Positions 7,362 through 15,586 are shown, counted from the first letter of the stretch. The stretch: 37,183 bases of DNA from JBMOPD01 sp049323615 (GCA_049323615.1 JBMOPD010000068.1:1-37183); one strand, 5' to 3'. Translations and numbers: made by a program. Notes: a model not told the origin generated them from the sequence alone.

Positions 7362-8636
7362 TTATCCGGCCATCTTCTCCGTCATCACGTCACTGCGCCG
7401 GCGGCGCCCGGAGACGGAAATACTCTCATATTCAACACCCTCATTATCGCCGGTCATACCCCGGCGCTTCCGCCCGTCCACGGCCGGCCGCGGGTCAACA
7501 TCCACGATTACTTCGCCGCGCCCGGCCCTGGGCCTGTGTCCCAGCGACAGTAGAACCTGCCTGTTTTCTTCCGCGATCTTCTTCAACACTCCCATGATCT
7601 CTTCCGCGTCGCGGTCCTCCGATTCCCTGTCCAGTATTTCCGACAGCTCGCCCAAGTGCCTGATGACCTCGCGGTCCTCCATGAAGTTGAGTTGCTGCAC
7701 CTTCTGTACCAGCTGGCGCAGCGACATCACGCTGGGCCCGAGCAGGTGCCCGTGCTTTTGGACATTGTCCCCGGCCGCCGACACGGCCTCGTAGATCATC
7801 GACCGCAGCTGGGCGGCCAGGTCGGAAATGAAGCCCTGCACCTGGCGGTGGTAGGTCTGCCTGATCTCGTCCGCCACGGCCTTCTCGGCGCCGGCCATCA
7901 CCTTCGAGGCCATGCGGGCCTCCATCTCGGCCATGGTGGAGGTAACCGGCACGAAGCTGAGGTCGATCTCAAATTTGCAGGACTCCTCGATCTCCGCCCT
8001 GCCCGGGAACTTGGACATGACCCTGAACACGAAGTTGGCCGTAAAATCCTCCGGCACACCGGCGCCGGCGTCTTTATGGAGGGTGCGGTAAACCTCCCGG
8101 GCGGCCTCACGGTACTTCATTTCAGTGGAATGGCGGATGCTGTCGTAGTTTTCCAGGATCCGCCCGTTAAGCCTCCGGTACTCGTCACTCATCTCCTCCA
8201 GCCTGCGGCGCAGTTCACCGTACACCTGGTAGGGCACGAACCGGCCCCATGCCGTTTGAAAGCTGGATTCCCGCAGCAGCCTCCTGGCGCCGGTCTCGAC
8301 GGCGTCAAGGCTTCTCAGGTACCTGACCGGTATCAGCCTGCGGCGCCCCAGCCTGACGTACTCATCCAGGAATTCGCGGTAGCCGGGGTCACTGGCCTTG
8401 ATGCCCAGGTCCTCGGCGTCGAGCCGCAGCTCAAACCTCTCCCGGGCGATCTTCAGGTCAACCAGCACTCCCTTTCGGGCCAGGCTGGTGGCGGTGGCGT
8501 CCAGGCGGACGCGGATGTCCTCCGGGTCGCAGCCCAGCTTGGCCGCGACCTCGTTTTTCTGCTCGGCGATGCTTCTGTCGCTTTCCTCCCGGGTGATGTT
8601 ATCGAGCAAATCTCTCAATGTTTCCCTGATATCCAT
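7362..8636 (-). CDS. Coiled-coil protein linked to the AAA+ ATPase, DUF6744-like
   Basis: The protein has 424 residues, highly charged and mostly helical. The ATG at 8636 follows a GGAGGTG site; earlier in-frame GTG codons lie inside that site. It starts with IRETLRDLLDNITREESDRSIAEQKNEVAAKLG and has long heptad-like helices in the middle and an Arg-rich tail. I think it matches DUF6744, but this is recognised by general pattern only. It is 54 bases downstream of the AAA+ ATPase, with a perfect hairpin between, so it could be a partner or substrate of the ATPase. Confidence 0.6.
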   Translation of the reverse strand: MDIRETLRDLLDNITREESDRSIAEQKNEVAAKLGCDPEDIRVRLDATATSLARKGVLVDLKIARERFELRLDAEDLGIKASDPGYREFLDEYVRLGRRRLIPVRYLRSLDAVETGARRLLRESSFQTAWGRFVPYQVYGELRRRLEEMSDEYRRLNGRILENYDSIRHSTEMKYREAAREVYRTLHKDAGAGVPEDFTANFVFRVMSKFPGRAEIEESCKFEIDLSFVPVTSTMAEMEARMASKVMAGAEKAVADEIRQTYHRQVQGFISDLAAQLRSMIYEAVSAAGDNVQKHGHLLGPSVMSLRQLVQKVQQLNFMEDREVIRHLGELSEILDRESEDRDAEEIMGVLKKIAEENRQVLLSLGHRPRAGRGEVIVDVDPRPAVDGRKRRGMTGDNEGVEYESISVSGRRRRSDVMTEKMAG

Positions 8637-8652
8637 TCTTAACACCTCCACG

Positions 8653-8681
8653 GGGCCGGGAGATTGCTTCCCTCCCGGCCC
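8653..8681. other. Perfect intergenic hairpin between ATPase and downstream gene
   Basis: GGGCCGGGAG (8653-8662) and CTCCCGGCCC (8672-8681) pair over 10 bp with a 9-base loop. It sits just before the downstream gene's ribosome site and may tune its translation or processing. Confidence 0.5.
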
Positions 8682-8690
8682 GGATGAATT

Positions 8691-10418
8691 TTAATTTCTT
8701 CTTTTCCTGCCCCCGCCGGAACCGCCGGAAACGACCTGCAGCTTCCGGTCGCGTTTCTCCATCATTTTCTGGCGGTAGGCCGCCGGCAGCAGGTCCAGGT
8801 CATCGCATTCCTTTAGCGCCAGCTGGGTCATCATGTCGATATCCCCGGTGGTGGGGCGAAAAACTTCCAGGGCGTACCGCAGGTGGTCTGCGTTTACCGT
8901 GCCGGACCCGGCGTCCTCCGCGACGTCGGCGGCCTTCAGCACCAGCGCCCTGATCTCGGCGCCGGTATAGCCGTCGGTGGCGGCGGCGGCAGCCTTCAGA
9001 TCTTCGCCGGAGAGCGCGTGGCTGATGCCGTACCTCTTGAACACCACCTGAAAAATGTCCGCCCTCTCCTCCTCGTCGGGAGGTAAGACGGGGAATTTCC
9101 TGTCCATTCTGCCCGGCCTTTTCAGCGCGGCGTCGATCAGGTCGGGACGGTTGGTCAGTCCCAGGAAAACCGTCCTTCCCCGGTGCCTGTCGTCGGCCAT
9201 GAATTCAAGCAGCCGCTTGAAGAGCCTGTTGGAAACACCGGAATCACCCGATCCGCTCCGGGACAGACCGGTCTGGTCCAATTCGTCCAGCACCACGATG
9301 GTGGGGGCCAGCGTTTCAATACACTGGAGGGCTTTCTCCAGGTTGGCCTCCGAGGAGCCCACCCAGCGGTCCATGATTTTGGCCAGGTTCAGGGAGCAGC
9401 AGTTTACGCCGCTCTCCCTGGCCACTGCCTCGGCCAGTATGGTCTTGCCTGTGCCGGCCGGGCCGGGCATGAGCACTCCCGCCGGGCAGCGCCTCGCGTT
9501 CCCCTCCCGGAGGGGCCGGATGACATTCCTGCGGAAGAATTCCTTGGCGTTTTTCATCCCCCCGATGCTGCCGAAATCCAGTTCGGGGTCGATTATCTGG
9601 AGCACGTCGCCGTACTCCAGCGAAATGATATCCCTCTTGCGCTCCTTGATTAATTCCGGCGTGACGGCGTCCGCTCCGGACCGCAAGAAGATATCCTCTA
9701 TGTGCAGCTTCTTCAGGCCGGCGGTCAGCCCGGCCATTTGCGGAACTGTGACGTCCTTCATGTTCGGACTGCCGTCCACGGCGTATTTCTCCGCCAGGGC
9801 CTGGATATATCTCCGGCGTTCCTCCAGATCCGGCAGCGGCACCCGCACCGCCTCAATCCGGCTGCCGGCCGAGCGCAGCACCCGGTTGACGTCGGAAATA
9901 TTCTCCGCCACCAAAAACACCGGAGAGCCCAGATCGGCGATCTGCCTGTCCCTGGCCCACCGCAGGATGGTGGTCAGGACCGTTCTGTCCCCCGGGGACA
10001 TCTGTGCCGGCTCGGCTGCGGGCACCAACGTCTCGGCGTAGTCCATAATCACCGCCGTCTTTGCCTTAAGCCCCCCTTTTCCGTCAGGCACCGAAAGGCG
10101 CAGCGCGTCTTCCATCAGCATCAGGGCGGCCACCGGGTCCCTGGGGACGATCTCGTCGACTCCCGCCGGCCCCGCGTCTGCAGCTGAAAATCCCAGGTCT
10201 TCCAGGAGCGTTTTTTTGTGCGAGGGGATCGGGAACGTGATCCCGGCCGACCGGTTGTAGCAGATGAGTATTTCCCTCTCCGCCACCAGGGGTGACTGCG
10301 TCAGGTACTCAATAACCGACGAATTTCCGTCGACGGTGTCCCAGACGTTAAAGTGCAGCAGGAAGACGTGGGCTATTGAAGCGCTCCACTTCCTGTGAAT
10401 TTCCTCGATCCAGTGCAT
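8691..10418 (-). CDS. Ycf46-like AAA+ ATPase
   Basis: The protein has 575 residues; the ATG at 10418 is preceded by GGAGGG, and an upstream alternative start would overlap the CxxC microprotein. An N-terminal domain (1-250) typical of Ycf46-type ATPases is followed by one AAA+ module: Walker A GPAGTGKT near residue 330, Walker B IVVLDELD, a pore-like/second-region WVGSSEANLEKAL, sensor/Arg-finger region LTNRPDLIDAALKRPGRMDR, and a C-terminal lid. Ycf46 in cyanobacteria and plastids has been linked to photosynthetic CO2 use; here in a non-photosynthetic host its role is unknown. DUF2997 and DUF1257 genes lie upstream, the same trio seen in cyanobacteria. Confidence 0.85.
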   Translation of the reverse strand: MHWIEEIHRKWSASIAHVFLLHFNVWDTVDGNSSVIEYLTQSPLVAEREILICYNRSAGITFPIPSHKKTLLEDLGFSAADAGPAGVDEIVPRDPVAALMLMEDALRLSVPDGKGGLKAKTAVIMDYAETLVPAAEPAQMSPGDRTVLTTILRWARDRQIADLGSPVFLVAENISDVNRVLRSAGSRIEAVRVPLPDLEERRRYIQALAEKYAVDGSPNMKDVTVPQMAGLTAGLKKLHIEDIFLRSGADAVTPELIKERKRDIISLEYGDVLQIIDPELDFGSIGGMKNAKEFFRRNVIRPLREGNARRCPAGVLMPGPAGTGKTILAEAVARESGVNCCSLNLAKIMDRWVGSSEANLEKALQCIETLAPTIVVLDELDQTGLSRSGSGDSGVSNRLFKRLLEFMADDRHRGRTVFLGLTNRPDLIDAALKRPGRMDRKFPVLPPDEEERADIFQVVFKRYGISHALSGEDLKAAAAATDGYTGAEIRALVLKAADVAEDAGSGTVNADHLRYALEVFRPTTGDIDMMTQLALKECDDLDLLPAAYRQKMMEKRDRKLQVVSGGSGGGRKRRN

Positions 10419-10441
10419 TACCATCCCTCCAGACCGGATTT

Positions 10442-10585
10442 TTATCCGCACCACTTGTTGGTGTTGAGGCAGGATGCGCACTGGGGCGCACCCTGCTTTC
10501 CGCACAACAAGCAGATTAACATTGCCAGTTCCGGCGTCCACCACGGGGCTTCGGCGGTTCCGTCGGGGCGGATGATTATATCCAC
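10442..10585 (-). CDS. 47-residue CxxC zinc-ribbon-like microprotein
   Basis: This gene sits between DUF2997 and the AAA+ gene in a different frame and is too short for usual gene calling. It starts at GTG 10585 (or TTG 10612, adding nine residues). The N-terminus DIIIRPDGTAEAPWWTP resembles the DUF2997 strand IVITVKPDGTVQVEA, and the C-terminus has CLLCGKQGAPQCASC then NTNKWCG, giving CxxC...CxxC...C, suited to bind zinc or an iron-sulfur cluster. The stop is 23 bases before the ATPase start, so they are probably cotranslated. Confidence 0.6.
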   Translation of the reverse strand: MDIIIRPDGTAEAPWWTPELAMLICLLCGKQGAPQCASCLNTNKWCG

Positions 10586-10592
10586 CTCCGGG

Positions 10593-10805
10593 CTAGCAGC
10601 GGTTTTTCTCAAAGGCTTCACCGCCGACCACCTCGCCCGTGCCGGCCTCCTGATTGATCACCGGCTTGTATCTTCTCCCGGTTACTACACCCAGGGATTC
10701 CTCGAAGTCCCTCGTAGCGTTGAGGCACTCCCTGCCCGCAAAGCCCGCCGCCTCCACCTGAACAGTTCCGTCAGGCTTTACGGTGATCACGATCTCTTTT
10801 TCCAC
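10593..10805 (-). CDS. DUF2997 family protein
   Basis: The protein has 70 residues with the DUF2997 core IVITVKPDGTVQVEAAGFAG followed by C, then a helix ending in ESLG. The function is unknown. It starts at a GTG two bases after the DUF1257 stop and is translationally coupled to it. The DUF1257-DUF2997-AAA order matches clusters known from cyanobacteria. Confidence 0.8.
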   Translation of the reverse strand: MEKEIVITVKPDGTVQVEAAGFAGRECLNATRDFEESLGVVTGRRYKPVINQEAGTGEVVGGEAFEKNRC

Positions 10806-10807
10806 GG

Positions 10808-11188
10808 TTACGCCGCCCCCTTTACCCGAAGCCTTACGGAACCGTCCTGCAGGGTTTCTTCGGTGACGGCGGCCTTAAGCGCCGCTGCCTGGCGCCTGGC
10901 CATGATCACCGCGTATCTCTGCTTCAGCAGGCCGAACTCGGGCCCGACCACCTTCTCCACGTAGCCCCGGTACCAGTCGGTGGTCAGGCTGATGTTGCCG
11001 CCTTCCTCCCTGTTTGCCGCTATGTCGTAGGGCGACTCCGGCGGTATGATCACCATCAGCGCCTGAAGGCTCCGGTAGTGTCCCCGGGCCTCGGCGTGGT
11101 GGACCACCCCGCAGCCCAGCGACCGGGCGGCCTCCTCAAGTACTGTTAAATCCCTTATATTCGTTTGTACAGATGTCCAGTGGGACAT
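10808..11188 (-). CDS. DUF1257 (Ycf35-like) protein
   Basis: The protein has 126 residues and starts MSHWTSVQTNIRDLTVLEEA, a close match to the MSHFTxIxTxIxDxxxLxxAL start of DUF1257/Ycf35. YDIAANREEGGNISLTTDWYRG is the conserved Tyr-Asp and Trp-containing region of the family. Its function is unknown. A GGAGGAG site precedes the ATG. It is the first gene of the DUF1257-DUF2997-microprotein-AAA unit. Confidence 0.83.
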   Translation of the reverse strand: MSHWTSVQTNIRDLTVLEEAARSLGCGVVHHAEARGHYRSLQALMVIIPPESPYDIAANREEGGNISLTTDWYRGYVEKVVGPEFGLLKQRYAVIMARRQAAALKAAVTEETLQDGSVRLRVKGAA

Positions 11189-11213
11189 GAGTTTCTCCTC
11201 CTTTGCAAGGCAA

Positions 11214-11236
11214 AATCAGCCCTCGACAGGCTGATT
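11214..11236 (-). terminator. Hairpin at the radC end, possible terminator
   Basis: AATCAGCC pairs with GGCTGATT around a 7-base loop; on the minus strand it is followed by TTTTG. It overlaps the radC stop and lies just before the DUF1257 ribosome site, so it may attenuate rather than end the transcript. Confidence 0.4.
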
Positions 11237-11685
11237 TACAGCATTCCGGCATTTTTCAGACTCCTGTACCCGCCGCTGCCCACGATGATGTGGTCGAGGA
11301 CCTGGATACCCAGAATATTCCCCGCTTCCACCAGCTTCCTGGTGATATCGATGTCCTCCCTGCTTGCCTCGCTATGGCCGCTCGGGTGGTTGTGGGCCAG
11401 GATAAGGCTGGCGGCATTTACCATCACGGCCGCCTTGAACACCTCCCTGGGATGTACCAGGCTTGTGTTCAGCGTCCCCACGCTGACGGTGTGGATGGCG
11501 GTGGGCTCGTTTTTCGTGTTCAGGTAAATGACCATGAATATTTCCCGGTCGGCATCCTCCAGGAGGTTCCTGACCAGATCGAAGGCGTCCTCGGGACCGC
11601 GGATTTTCCCCGGCCTGTAGAGCAGCGAGGACTCCCTCACCAGTTTCAAGCTTATTATGTTGACCCTTTTGGCCTTCATGGGCAC
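11236..11685 (-). CDS. radC: RadC-like JAMM/MPN domain protein
   Basis: The protein has 149 residues and comprises only the JAB/MPN domain, lacking the usual N-terminal helix-hairpin-helix half of chromosomal RadC. The JAMM zinc site is seen as ILAHNHPSGHSEASREDID (HxHPSG, S, D). It is the short type found on plasmids, ICEs and defence-rich elements. The biochemical role of RadC is unsettled; it is predicted to be a metal-dependent hydrolase. A GTG at 11685 (GGGAGG upstream) or an ATG six bases later could be the start. Confidence 0.85.
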   Translation of the reverse strand: MPMKAKRVNIISLKLVRESSLLYRPGKIRGPEDAFDLVRNLLEDADREIFMVIYLNTKNEPTAIHTVSVGTLNTSLVHPREVFKAAVMVNAASLILAHNHPSGHSEASREDIDITRKLVEAGNILGIQVLDHIIVGSGGYRSLKNAGML

Positions 11686-11799
11686 GGGGCGGGCCCTCCC
11701 GGCCGCCCCTTCTCTCCTTTCAAAGAGTAATCGGGTGGGCCGGTAAGCCCTTTTCCGTTGTCCCGCGCAGGGACCATTTCAGCGTTTTTGAAAATAATA

Positions 11800-11827
11800 A
11801 AGACGGTTCCTGTTTCGGAAACCGTCT
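11800..11827 (-). terminator. Factor-independent terminator upstream of radC
   Basis: AAGACGGTT pairs with AACCGTCTT; on the minus strand it is followed by TATTATTTT. It splits the cassette into an upstream transcript (coiled-coil and small proteins) and the radC-DUF1257-AAA transcript, or serves as an attenuator between them. Confidence 0.6.
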
Positions 11828-11849
11828 TCAACATCCCCCGGGTCGGGTT

Positions 11850-11927
11850 TTAAAACCTTCCCCGCTTTAACAGTAAAATCACTTTGGCCAGGATCTCCCC
11901 GTACTCACCGGGCTCAAATCCGGTCAT
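11850..11927 (-). CDS. 25-residue overlapping small protein
   Basis: An ATG overlaps the end of the 64-residue gene, with GGAGG nine bases upstream. The frame encodes MTGFEPGEYGEILAKVILLL and ends KRGRF. The amphipathic, Lys/Arg-ended helix and the good ribosome site suggest real translation, but there is no family signal and the terminator follows about 23 bases later. Confidence 0.4.
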   Translation of the reverse strand: MTGFEPGEYGEILAKVILLLKRGRF

Positions 11928-12108
11928 AGGCGGCGTCCTCCGGGTTGTCCCACTCTGAAAACGAGCTTTCGGCAACCCTGAGCCATCCCAGCAGATCGAA
12001 TCTCTCCGCCATTTTCGTCAGCAGCTCCCGGATCTCTTCAGCGCTGAAGCTTTCAATCTCCCGGAGAATTCTGTCAACCCTGTCTTCCGGCTTGGACACG
12101 GCAAACAC
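11914..12108 (-). CDS. Small antitoxin-like protein
   Basis: The protein has 64 residues from a GTG with GGGAGGTG upstream. SFSAEEIRELLTKMAERFDLLGWLRVAE followed by WDNPEDAAYDRI looks like the C-terminal tail of Phd/RelB-type antitoxins (a helix, then a W-x-N-x-E-D-x-x-Y-D peptide that wraps a toxin). No toxin gene is adjacent. Its stop overlaps the 25-residue ORF. Confidence 0.5.
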   Translation of the reverse strand: MFAVSKPEDRVDRILREIESFSAEEIRELLTKMAERFDLLGWLRVAESSFSEWDNPEDAAYDRI

Positions 12109-12141
12109 CCGCCTTCACCTCCCAGAATATCACGTCGGGGA

Positions 12142-12894
12142 TTACCTGACAAGTTTGACGCTGGTCGCGATCAGGCCCTTGTTGCCCCGCCGGTAGGATA
12201 CCTGCACAAACCCTCCAACCGCCCCGGCCAGTGTCTGGCCGTGGCCGTTTTTCGCGTAGACGGCCACCTTGTTGCCGTCCGCGGCCTGGCAGTATCCCCT
12301 GACCGTTCCCGGCCTGGATTTCCGGGCTTCGAGGACCATGAAGGCGCCGGTTTGGAGTTCGCTGTCTTCCAGCCCGTTCGTGGAGTCCTGGCCGCAAGAC
12401 ATTCCGGCGCCGGCCGAAACAAGGCCGTTGTTCTTCCCGCTGTCCTGAGCCGGGTCTTTATCGCTCCGGCCACCGGCACACAGGACCTCCAGCACGAACC
12501 TCTCCACGTCGTCAATTCTCCCCGCGTTCACCATCGCCGTTAATAATCCCGCCATGGCGACCATGCCGGCGTGGTTGGCCTTTTCTCTCTCCAGCTCGGC
12601 CTCGGCGAAGGCCAGATTGACCCGGGCGTCCTGGAGCCTCTCTTTTAGCTCCCGGTATTCCGGATCAGCCTCAAGGCGCCTGACAACCTCCGCTTTCCTC
12701 ATGTCCTCGTTGGGAAACGCCGGCTGGCTGTTTTTTCTCTCCAAGGCCACCTGCCCGGAGATGATCACCTCGTGCTTCTTGAGCGCCTCAAAGGTGTCGT
12801 ACAGCGCCTGCCGGGCGTCCGCCAGGCCGATGACCAGGTTTTCAATGCGCTCCCCGCTTCGGGCCAGATCCTGAGCGAGTTTGAACACGTTCAT
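12142..12894 (-). CDS. Phage-like coiled-coil protein, unknown function
   Basis: The protein has 250 residues with a GGGGGGA site before its ATG. The N-terminal half (1-120) is a long helical hairpin (LADARQALYDTFEALKK, then RLQDARVNLAFAEAELEREK) of the type seen in phage and ICE proteins that accompany single-strand annealing or DNA-processing genes. The C-terminal half (about 190-250) is a small basic beta domain ending in a KGLIATSVKLVR strand. I do not recognise the family. It is first after the IS21-broken gene and would lose the upstream promoter because of the insertion. Confidence 0.6.
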   Translation of the reverse strand: MNVFKLAQDLARSGERIENLVIGLADARQALYDTFEALKKHEVIISGQVALERKNSQPAFPNEDMRKAEVVRRLEADPEYRELKERLQDARVNLAFAEAELEREKANHAGMVAMAGLLTAMVNAGRIDDVERFVLEVLCAGGRSDKDPAQDSGKNNGLVSAGAGMSCGQDSTNGLEDSELQTGAFMVLEARKSRPGTVRGYCQAADGNKVAVYAKNGHGQTLAGAVGGFVQVSYRRGNKGLIATSVKLVR

Positions 12895-12997
12895 TCCCCC
12901 CTTTCCACCTGCCGGGGCCTAAGCAGCCTCCCAGCCGCAGGTGCCGCTCTCACTTTTGCCGCAGCCGGGCGACTTTCCGGCTGTTGCCGCAAACCCA

Positions 12998-13181
12998 CTA
13001 AGGGCCTGCGGCCATGGCATCGCGGCGCACTGCCCACCGCCTGATGTGGCTTTTCCCGGATACCCTCAGTTTCCCGCCGCCTCTCTCCAGAAGAAAGCCC
13101 AGCAGGTTGACGCTTTCCAGGGGCACCATGAGAAGGGCCGCAATCAGCCCGGCAAGGGCCGACAGCAATCTCAGCCAGGGG
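12998..13181 (-). pseudogene. 3' part of gene broken by IS21 insertion
   Basis: On the minus strand this gives LRLLSALAGLIAALLMVPLE (a membrane-like helix), then LLGFLLERGGGKLRVSGK and a basic tail ending AAGP. It joins in frame to the 5' part at 16829-17111 when the IS and one AGGGG copy are removed (283 + 179 = 462 bases, 154 codons with stop). The reconstructed 153-residue protein is not recognised. The open frame across the junction supports a recent insertion. Confidence 0.75.
13177..13181. repeat. Target site duplication, left copy (AGGGG)
   Basis: AGGGG directly abuts the TG end of the IS21 element; the same five bases abut the CA end at 16829-16833. Confidence 0.85.
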
Positions 13182-13243
13182 TGTATTTGCTAATCTAAAA
13201 GGGGACCACTTTTAGGCTTTTGATTATCAAAAAGGGGACCACC
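13182..13243. repeat. IS21 left end with two motif copies
   Basis: Two copies of the AAAAGGGGACCAC motif at 13197-13209 and 13231-13243, spaced about 34 bases, form the left transposase-binding end. Confidence 0.8.
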
Positions 13244-13304
13244 CGATCAAGCTTTTCCTGTACACTGTAGCTGGAAATTCCAACAGTTGACAGGAGGAAA
13301 GGAA

Positions 13305-14828
13305 GTGATCGGTGTGGTCGATAAAGAGGTTATCAGAAGGCTGTACTTTGTGCAAGGTAAGTCTATCCGGTGGATAGCCAAGGAGTTGAAAAAATCAAGG
13401 AAAACAGTGCGTAAAGCTATCGCGGACCCTGGAGAGCCCAAATACAATTTGACTTTGCCAAAACCGCAGCCAGTGCTGGGTACAATTCGTTCGATTGTAA
13501 AACAGTGGTTGGAAGAAGAGAAAAAAGAGAACCTGAAAAAGCAACGGTACACCGCCAGCGGGATATATAAGCTCCTGGTGGAAAAACATGATTACCGGGG
13601 TAGCGAATCCAGTGTGCGCAGATTACTGGCGGAACTGAGACAAAAAGAGAAAGAAGCGTATATACCACTGTCCTTTGAGCCTGGCAGCAACGCCCAGTGT
13701 GACTGGGGCGAGGCATACATATACCTTAACGAAGAATATGCCAAGGTTCAGATATTCTGTATGCGCCTTACCAGCTGCCGGAAATCATTCGTCATGGCCT
13801 TCCCCCACCAGAGACAGGAAGCGTTTTTTGAAGGGCACGTACATGCCTTTGACTGGTTTGGCGGAGTCCCCCTGACCATAACCTACGACAACCTGAAAAC
13901 CGCGGTGTTAAAAGTATTGCAGGGCAGAACCCGGCAGGAGCAGACGGCATTTATCAGTTTTCGCAGCCATTACCTGTTTAAATCAATCTTCTGCAACACA
14001 GGCCGGGGAAATGAAAAGGGACAGGTGGAGAACCTGGTGGGCTATGCCCTGCGCAACTTCTTCACCCCCATACCAAGGGTCGATTCCATAGCAGAGCTGA
14101 ATGAAACTCTGCTTTTAAAATGCCGGAAGCACGCTGAAAGCCACAAAGTGCCCGGCACCGCACTAACCATAGAACAGGCGTGGGAGGAAGAGAAGAAAGC
14201 ACTCCTGGCGCTTCCCCCAAAACCATACGACTGCTTCCGTTATGCCGAGGTTAGAGTTGCCAACAACCTTTTGGTCCGGTTTGAAAACAATTTTTACTCA
14301 GTCCCCAGCCTGTGGGTGGGCCGCAACCTCACCATAAAGGCCTATGTTTACCGGGTAGAAATATACGGGAACCGCCAATTAGTAGCCACCCATCCCAGGT
14401 CTTATGGGAAAGGAGAAGAAACCTACAACCTGGACCACTACCTCGACACACTTGCCCAAAAACCCGGCGCTCTGGAAAATGCAAAGCCGTTTCAACAAGC
14501 AAATCTGCCGGCTATATACCACCAGTACCTGGAAGAGTTAAGACGCCGGCATCCCCGCCCAGACCGGGAGTTCGTGCAGATCCTGCTTTTACACCGGGCG
14601 GTAGGTTGGGATATTTTAACCCGGGCACTGGTTGAAGCACACCGTGATAAAGCATACCACCTGGAAGGAATACGTCACCGGGTTGAAAAACTGAGCGGCA
14701 AACACATTGTGCCGGCGCCATTGCCGGCCGGAAAACACCCCCACCTGGAAAGCTTCAAAGTAGAAAAGCCGGGTCTGGGCCACTTTGACCAGTTATTAAT
14801 TGGCCGAAACGGGGGTGTGGTCCATTGA
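13305..14828 (+). CDS. istA: IS21 transposase IstA
   Basis: The protein has 507 residues from a GTG with AGGAGGAAAGG just upstream; an earlier TTG would lie inside that site. It has an N-terminal helix-turn-helix (SIRWIAKELKKSRKTVRKAI), a second DNA-binding region, then the rve DDE catalytic core: the first Asp in AQCDWGEAYIYL, the second in LTITYDNLKTAV, and the Glu in NEKGQVENLVGYA. The C-terminal beta domain starts at NNFYSVPSLWVG. It catalyses strand transfer and works with IstB. Length is normal for IS21. Confidence 0.95.
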   Translation: MIGVVDKEVIRRLYFVQGKSIRWIAKELKKSRKTVRKAIADPGEPKYNLTLPKPQPVLGTIRSIVKQWLEEEKKENLKKQRYTASGIYKLLVEKHDYRGSESSVRRLLAELRQKEKEAYIPLSFEPGSNAQCDWGEAYIYLNEEYAKVQIFCMRLTSCRKSFVMAFPHQRQEAFFEGHVHAFDWFGGVPLTITYDNLKTAVLKVLQGRTRQEQTAFISFRSHYLFKSIFCNTGRGNEKGQVENLVGYALRNFFTPIPRVDSIAELNETLLLKCRKHAESHKVPGTALTIEQAWEEEKKALLALPPKPYDCFRYAEVRVANNLLVRFENNFYSVPSLWVGRNLTIKAYVYRVEIYGNRQLVATHPRSYGKGEETYNLDHYLDTLAQKPGALENAKPFQQANLPAIYHQYLEELRRRHPRPDREFVQILLLHRAVGWDILTRALVEAHRDKAYHLEGIRHRVEKLSGKHIVPAPLPAGKHPHLESFKVEKPGLGHFDQLLIGRNGGVVH

Positions 14829-15586
14829 GCGTCAACACGCTGCTTTTGGAAAGCCACCTGAAACGGTTAAGACTGCCCGCCGTAGCCAGGCAGTACCAGG
14901 CCCTGGCCCGGGAGGCGGCAGAGAAAAACTGCACCTACGAAGAATACCTGTGCGCCTTGCTGGAACAGGAGGTTTCCGCAAGGGAAGAAAGCCGGCATAA
15001 ACTGCGCATCAAACAGGCCGGGTTCCCGCTCATAAAGACCCTGGAAGGGTTTGATTTTACAGCCATACCGTCTTTAAACAAGCAGAAAGTGCTGATGTTA
15101 AGCCAGGGTGAATATATCCGCCAGAAAGAAAACATAATCGCCATTGGCAACAGCGGCACCGGGAAGACCCACCTGTCCATCGCCCTGGCCCTGTGCGCCT
15201 GCCAAAAGGGGTACCGGGTGCGCTTTTACACCGCCTCCGGGCTGGTTTCCGAACTGCTGGCAGCACAGCAGGAACACCGTTTGCTTAAATTCGAGAAAAG
15301 GTGGATCAGCTACGACCTGGTGCTGATTGACGAAATCGGGTTTGTCCCCTACAGTAGGGAAGGGGCGGAACTATTCTTCCGTTTTGTAGCCACCCGCTAT
15401 GAGCGGGGGTCCGTGATAATCACCACCAACCTCGAGTTTGCAGAATGGACCCAGGTTTTCGGAGAAGAGAGGTTGACTGCGGCGCTTTTGGACCGGTTAA
15501 CTCACCACTGCCATATCCTGCTCATGAACGGCGAGAGCTTCCGTTTCCGCCAGAGCTTAAGACGTCAGGAAAAAGAAAACCAGTGA
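14825..15586 (+). CDS. istB: IS21 helper ATPase IstB
   Basis: The protein has 253 residues of the DnaC/IstB AAA+ family. Walker A is GNSGTGKTHLS near residue 108, Walker B is LVLIDEIGFVPY, and the segment SVIITTNLEFAEW is sensor I. The start TTG overlaps the istA stop in TTGA, which gives translational coupling. It regulates target choice and stimulates the transposase. Confidence 0.95.
   Translation: MSVNTLLLESHLKRLRLPAVARQYQALAREAAEKNCTYEEYLCALLEQEVSAREESRHKLRIKQAGFPLIKTLEGFDFTAIPSLNKQKVLMLSQGEYIRQKENIIAIGNSGTGKTHLSIALALCACQKGYRVRFYTASGLVSELLAAQQEHRLLKFEKRWISYDLVLIDEIGFVPYSREGAELFFRFVATRYERGSVIITTNLEFAEWTQVFGEERLTAALLDRLTHHCHILLMNGESFRFRQSLRRQEKENQ

Noticed and set aside
7656..8642. Long plus-strand ORF (328 codons) opposite the 424-residue gene
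   Set aside because: It is a shadow of GC-rich codon bias: His/Gly/Pro-rich with no known domain, while the opposite strand has a well-placed start and helical protein.
9055..10187. Long plus-strand ORFs opposite the AAA+ gene
   Set aside because: The minus strand has clear Walker A, Walker B and Arg-finger motifs; the plus frames are low-complexity shadows.
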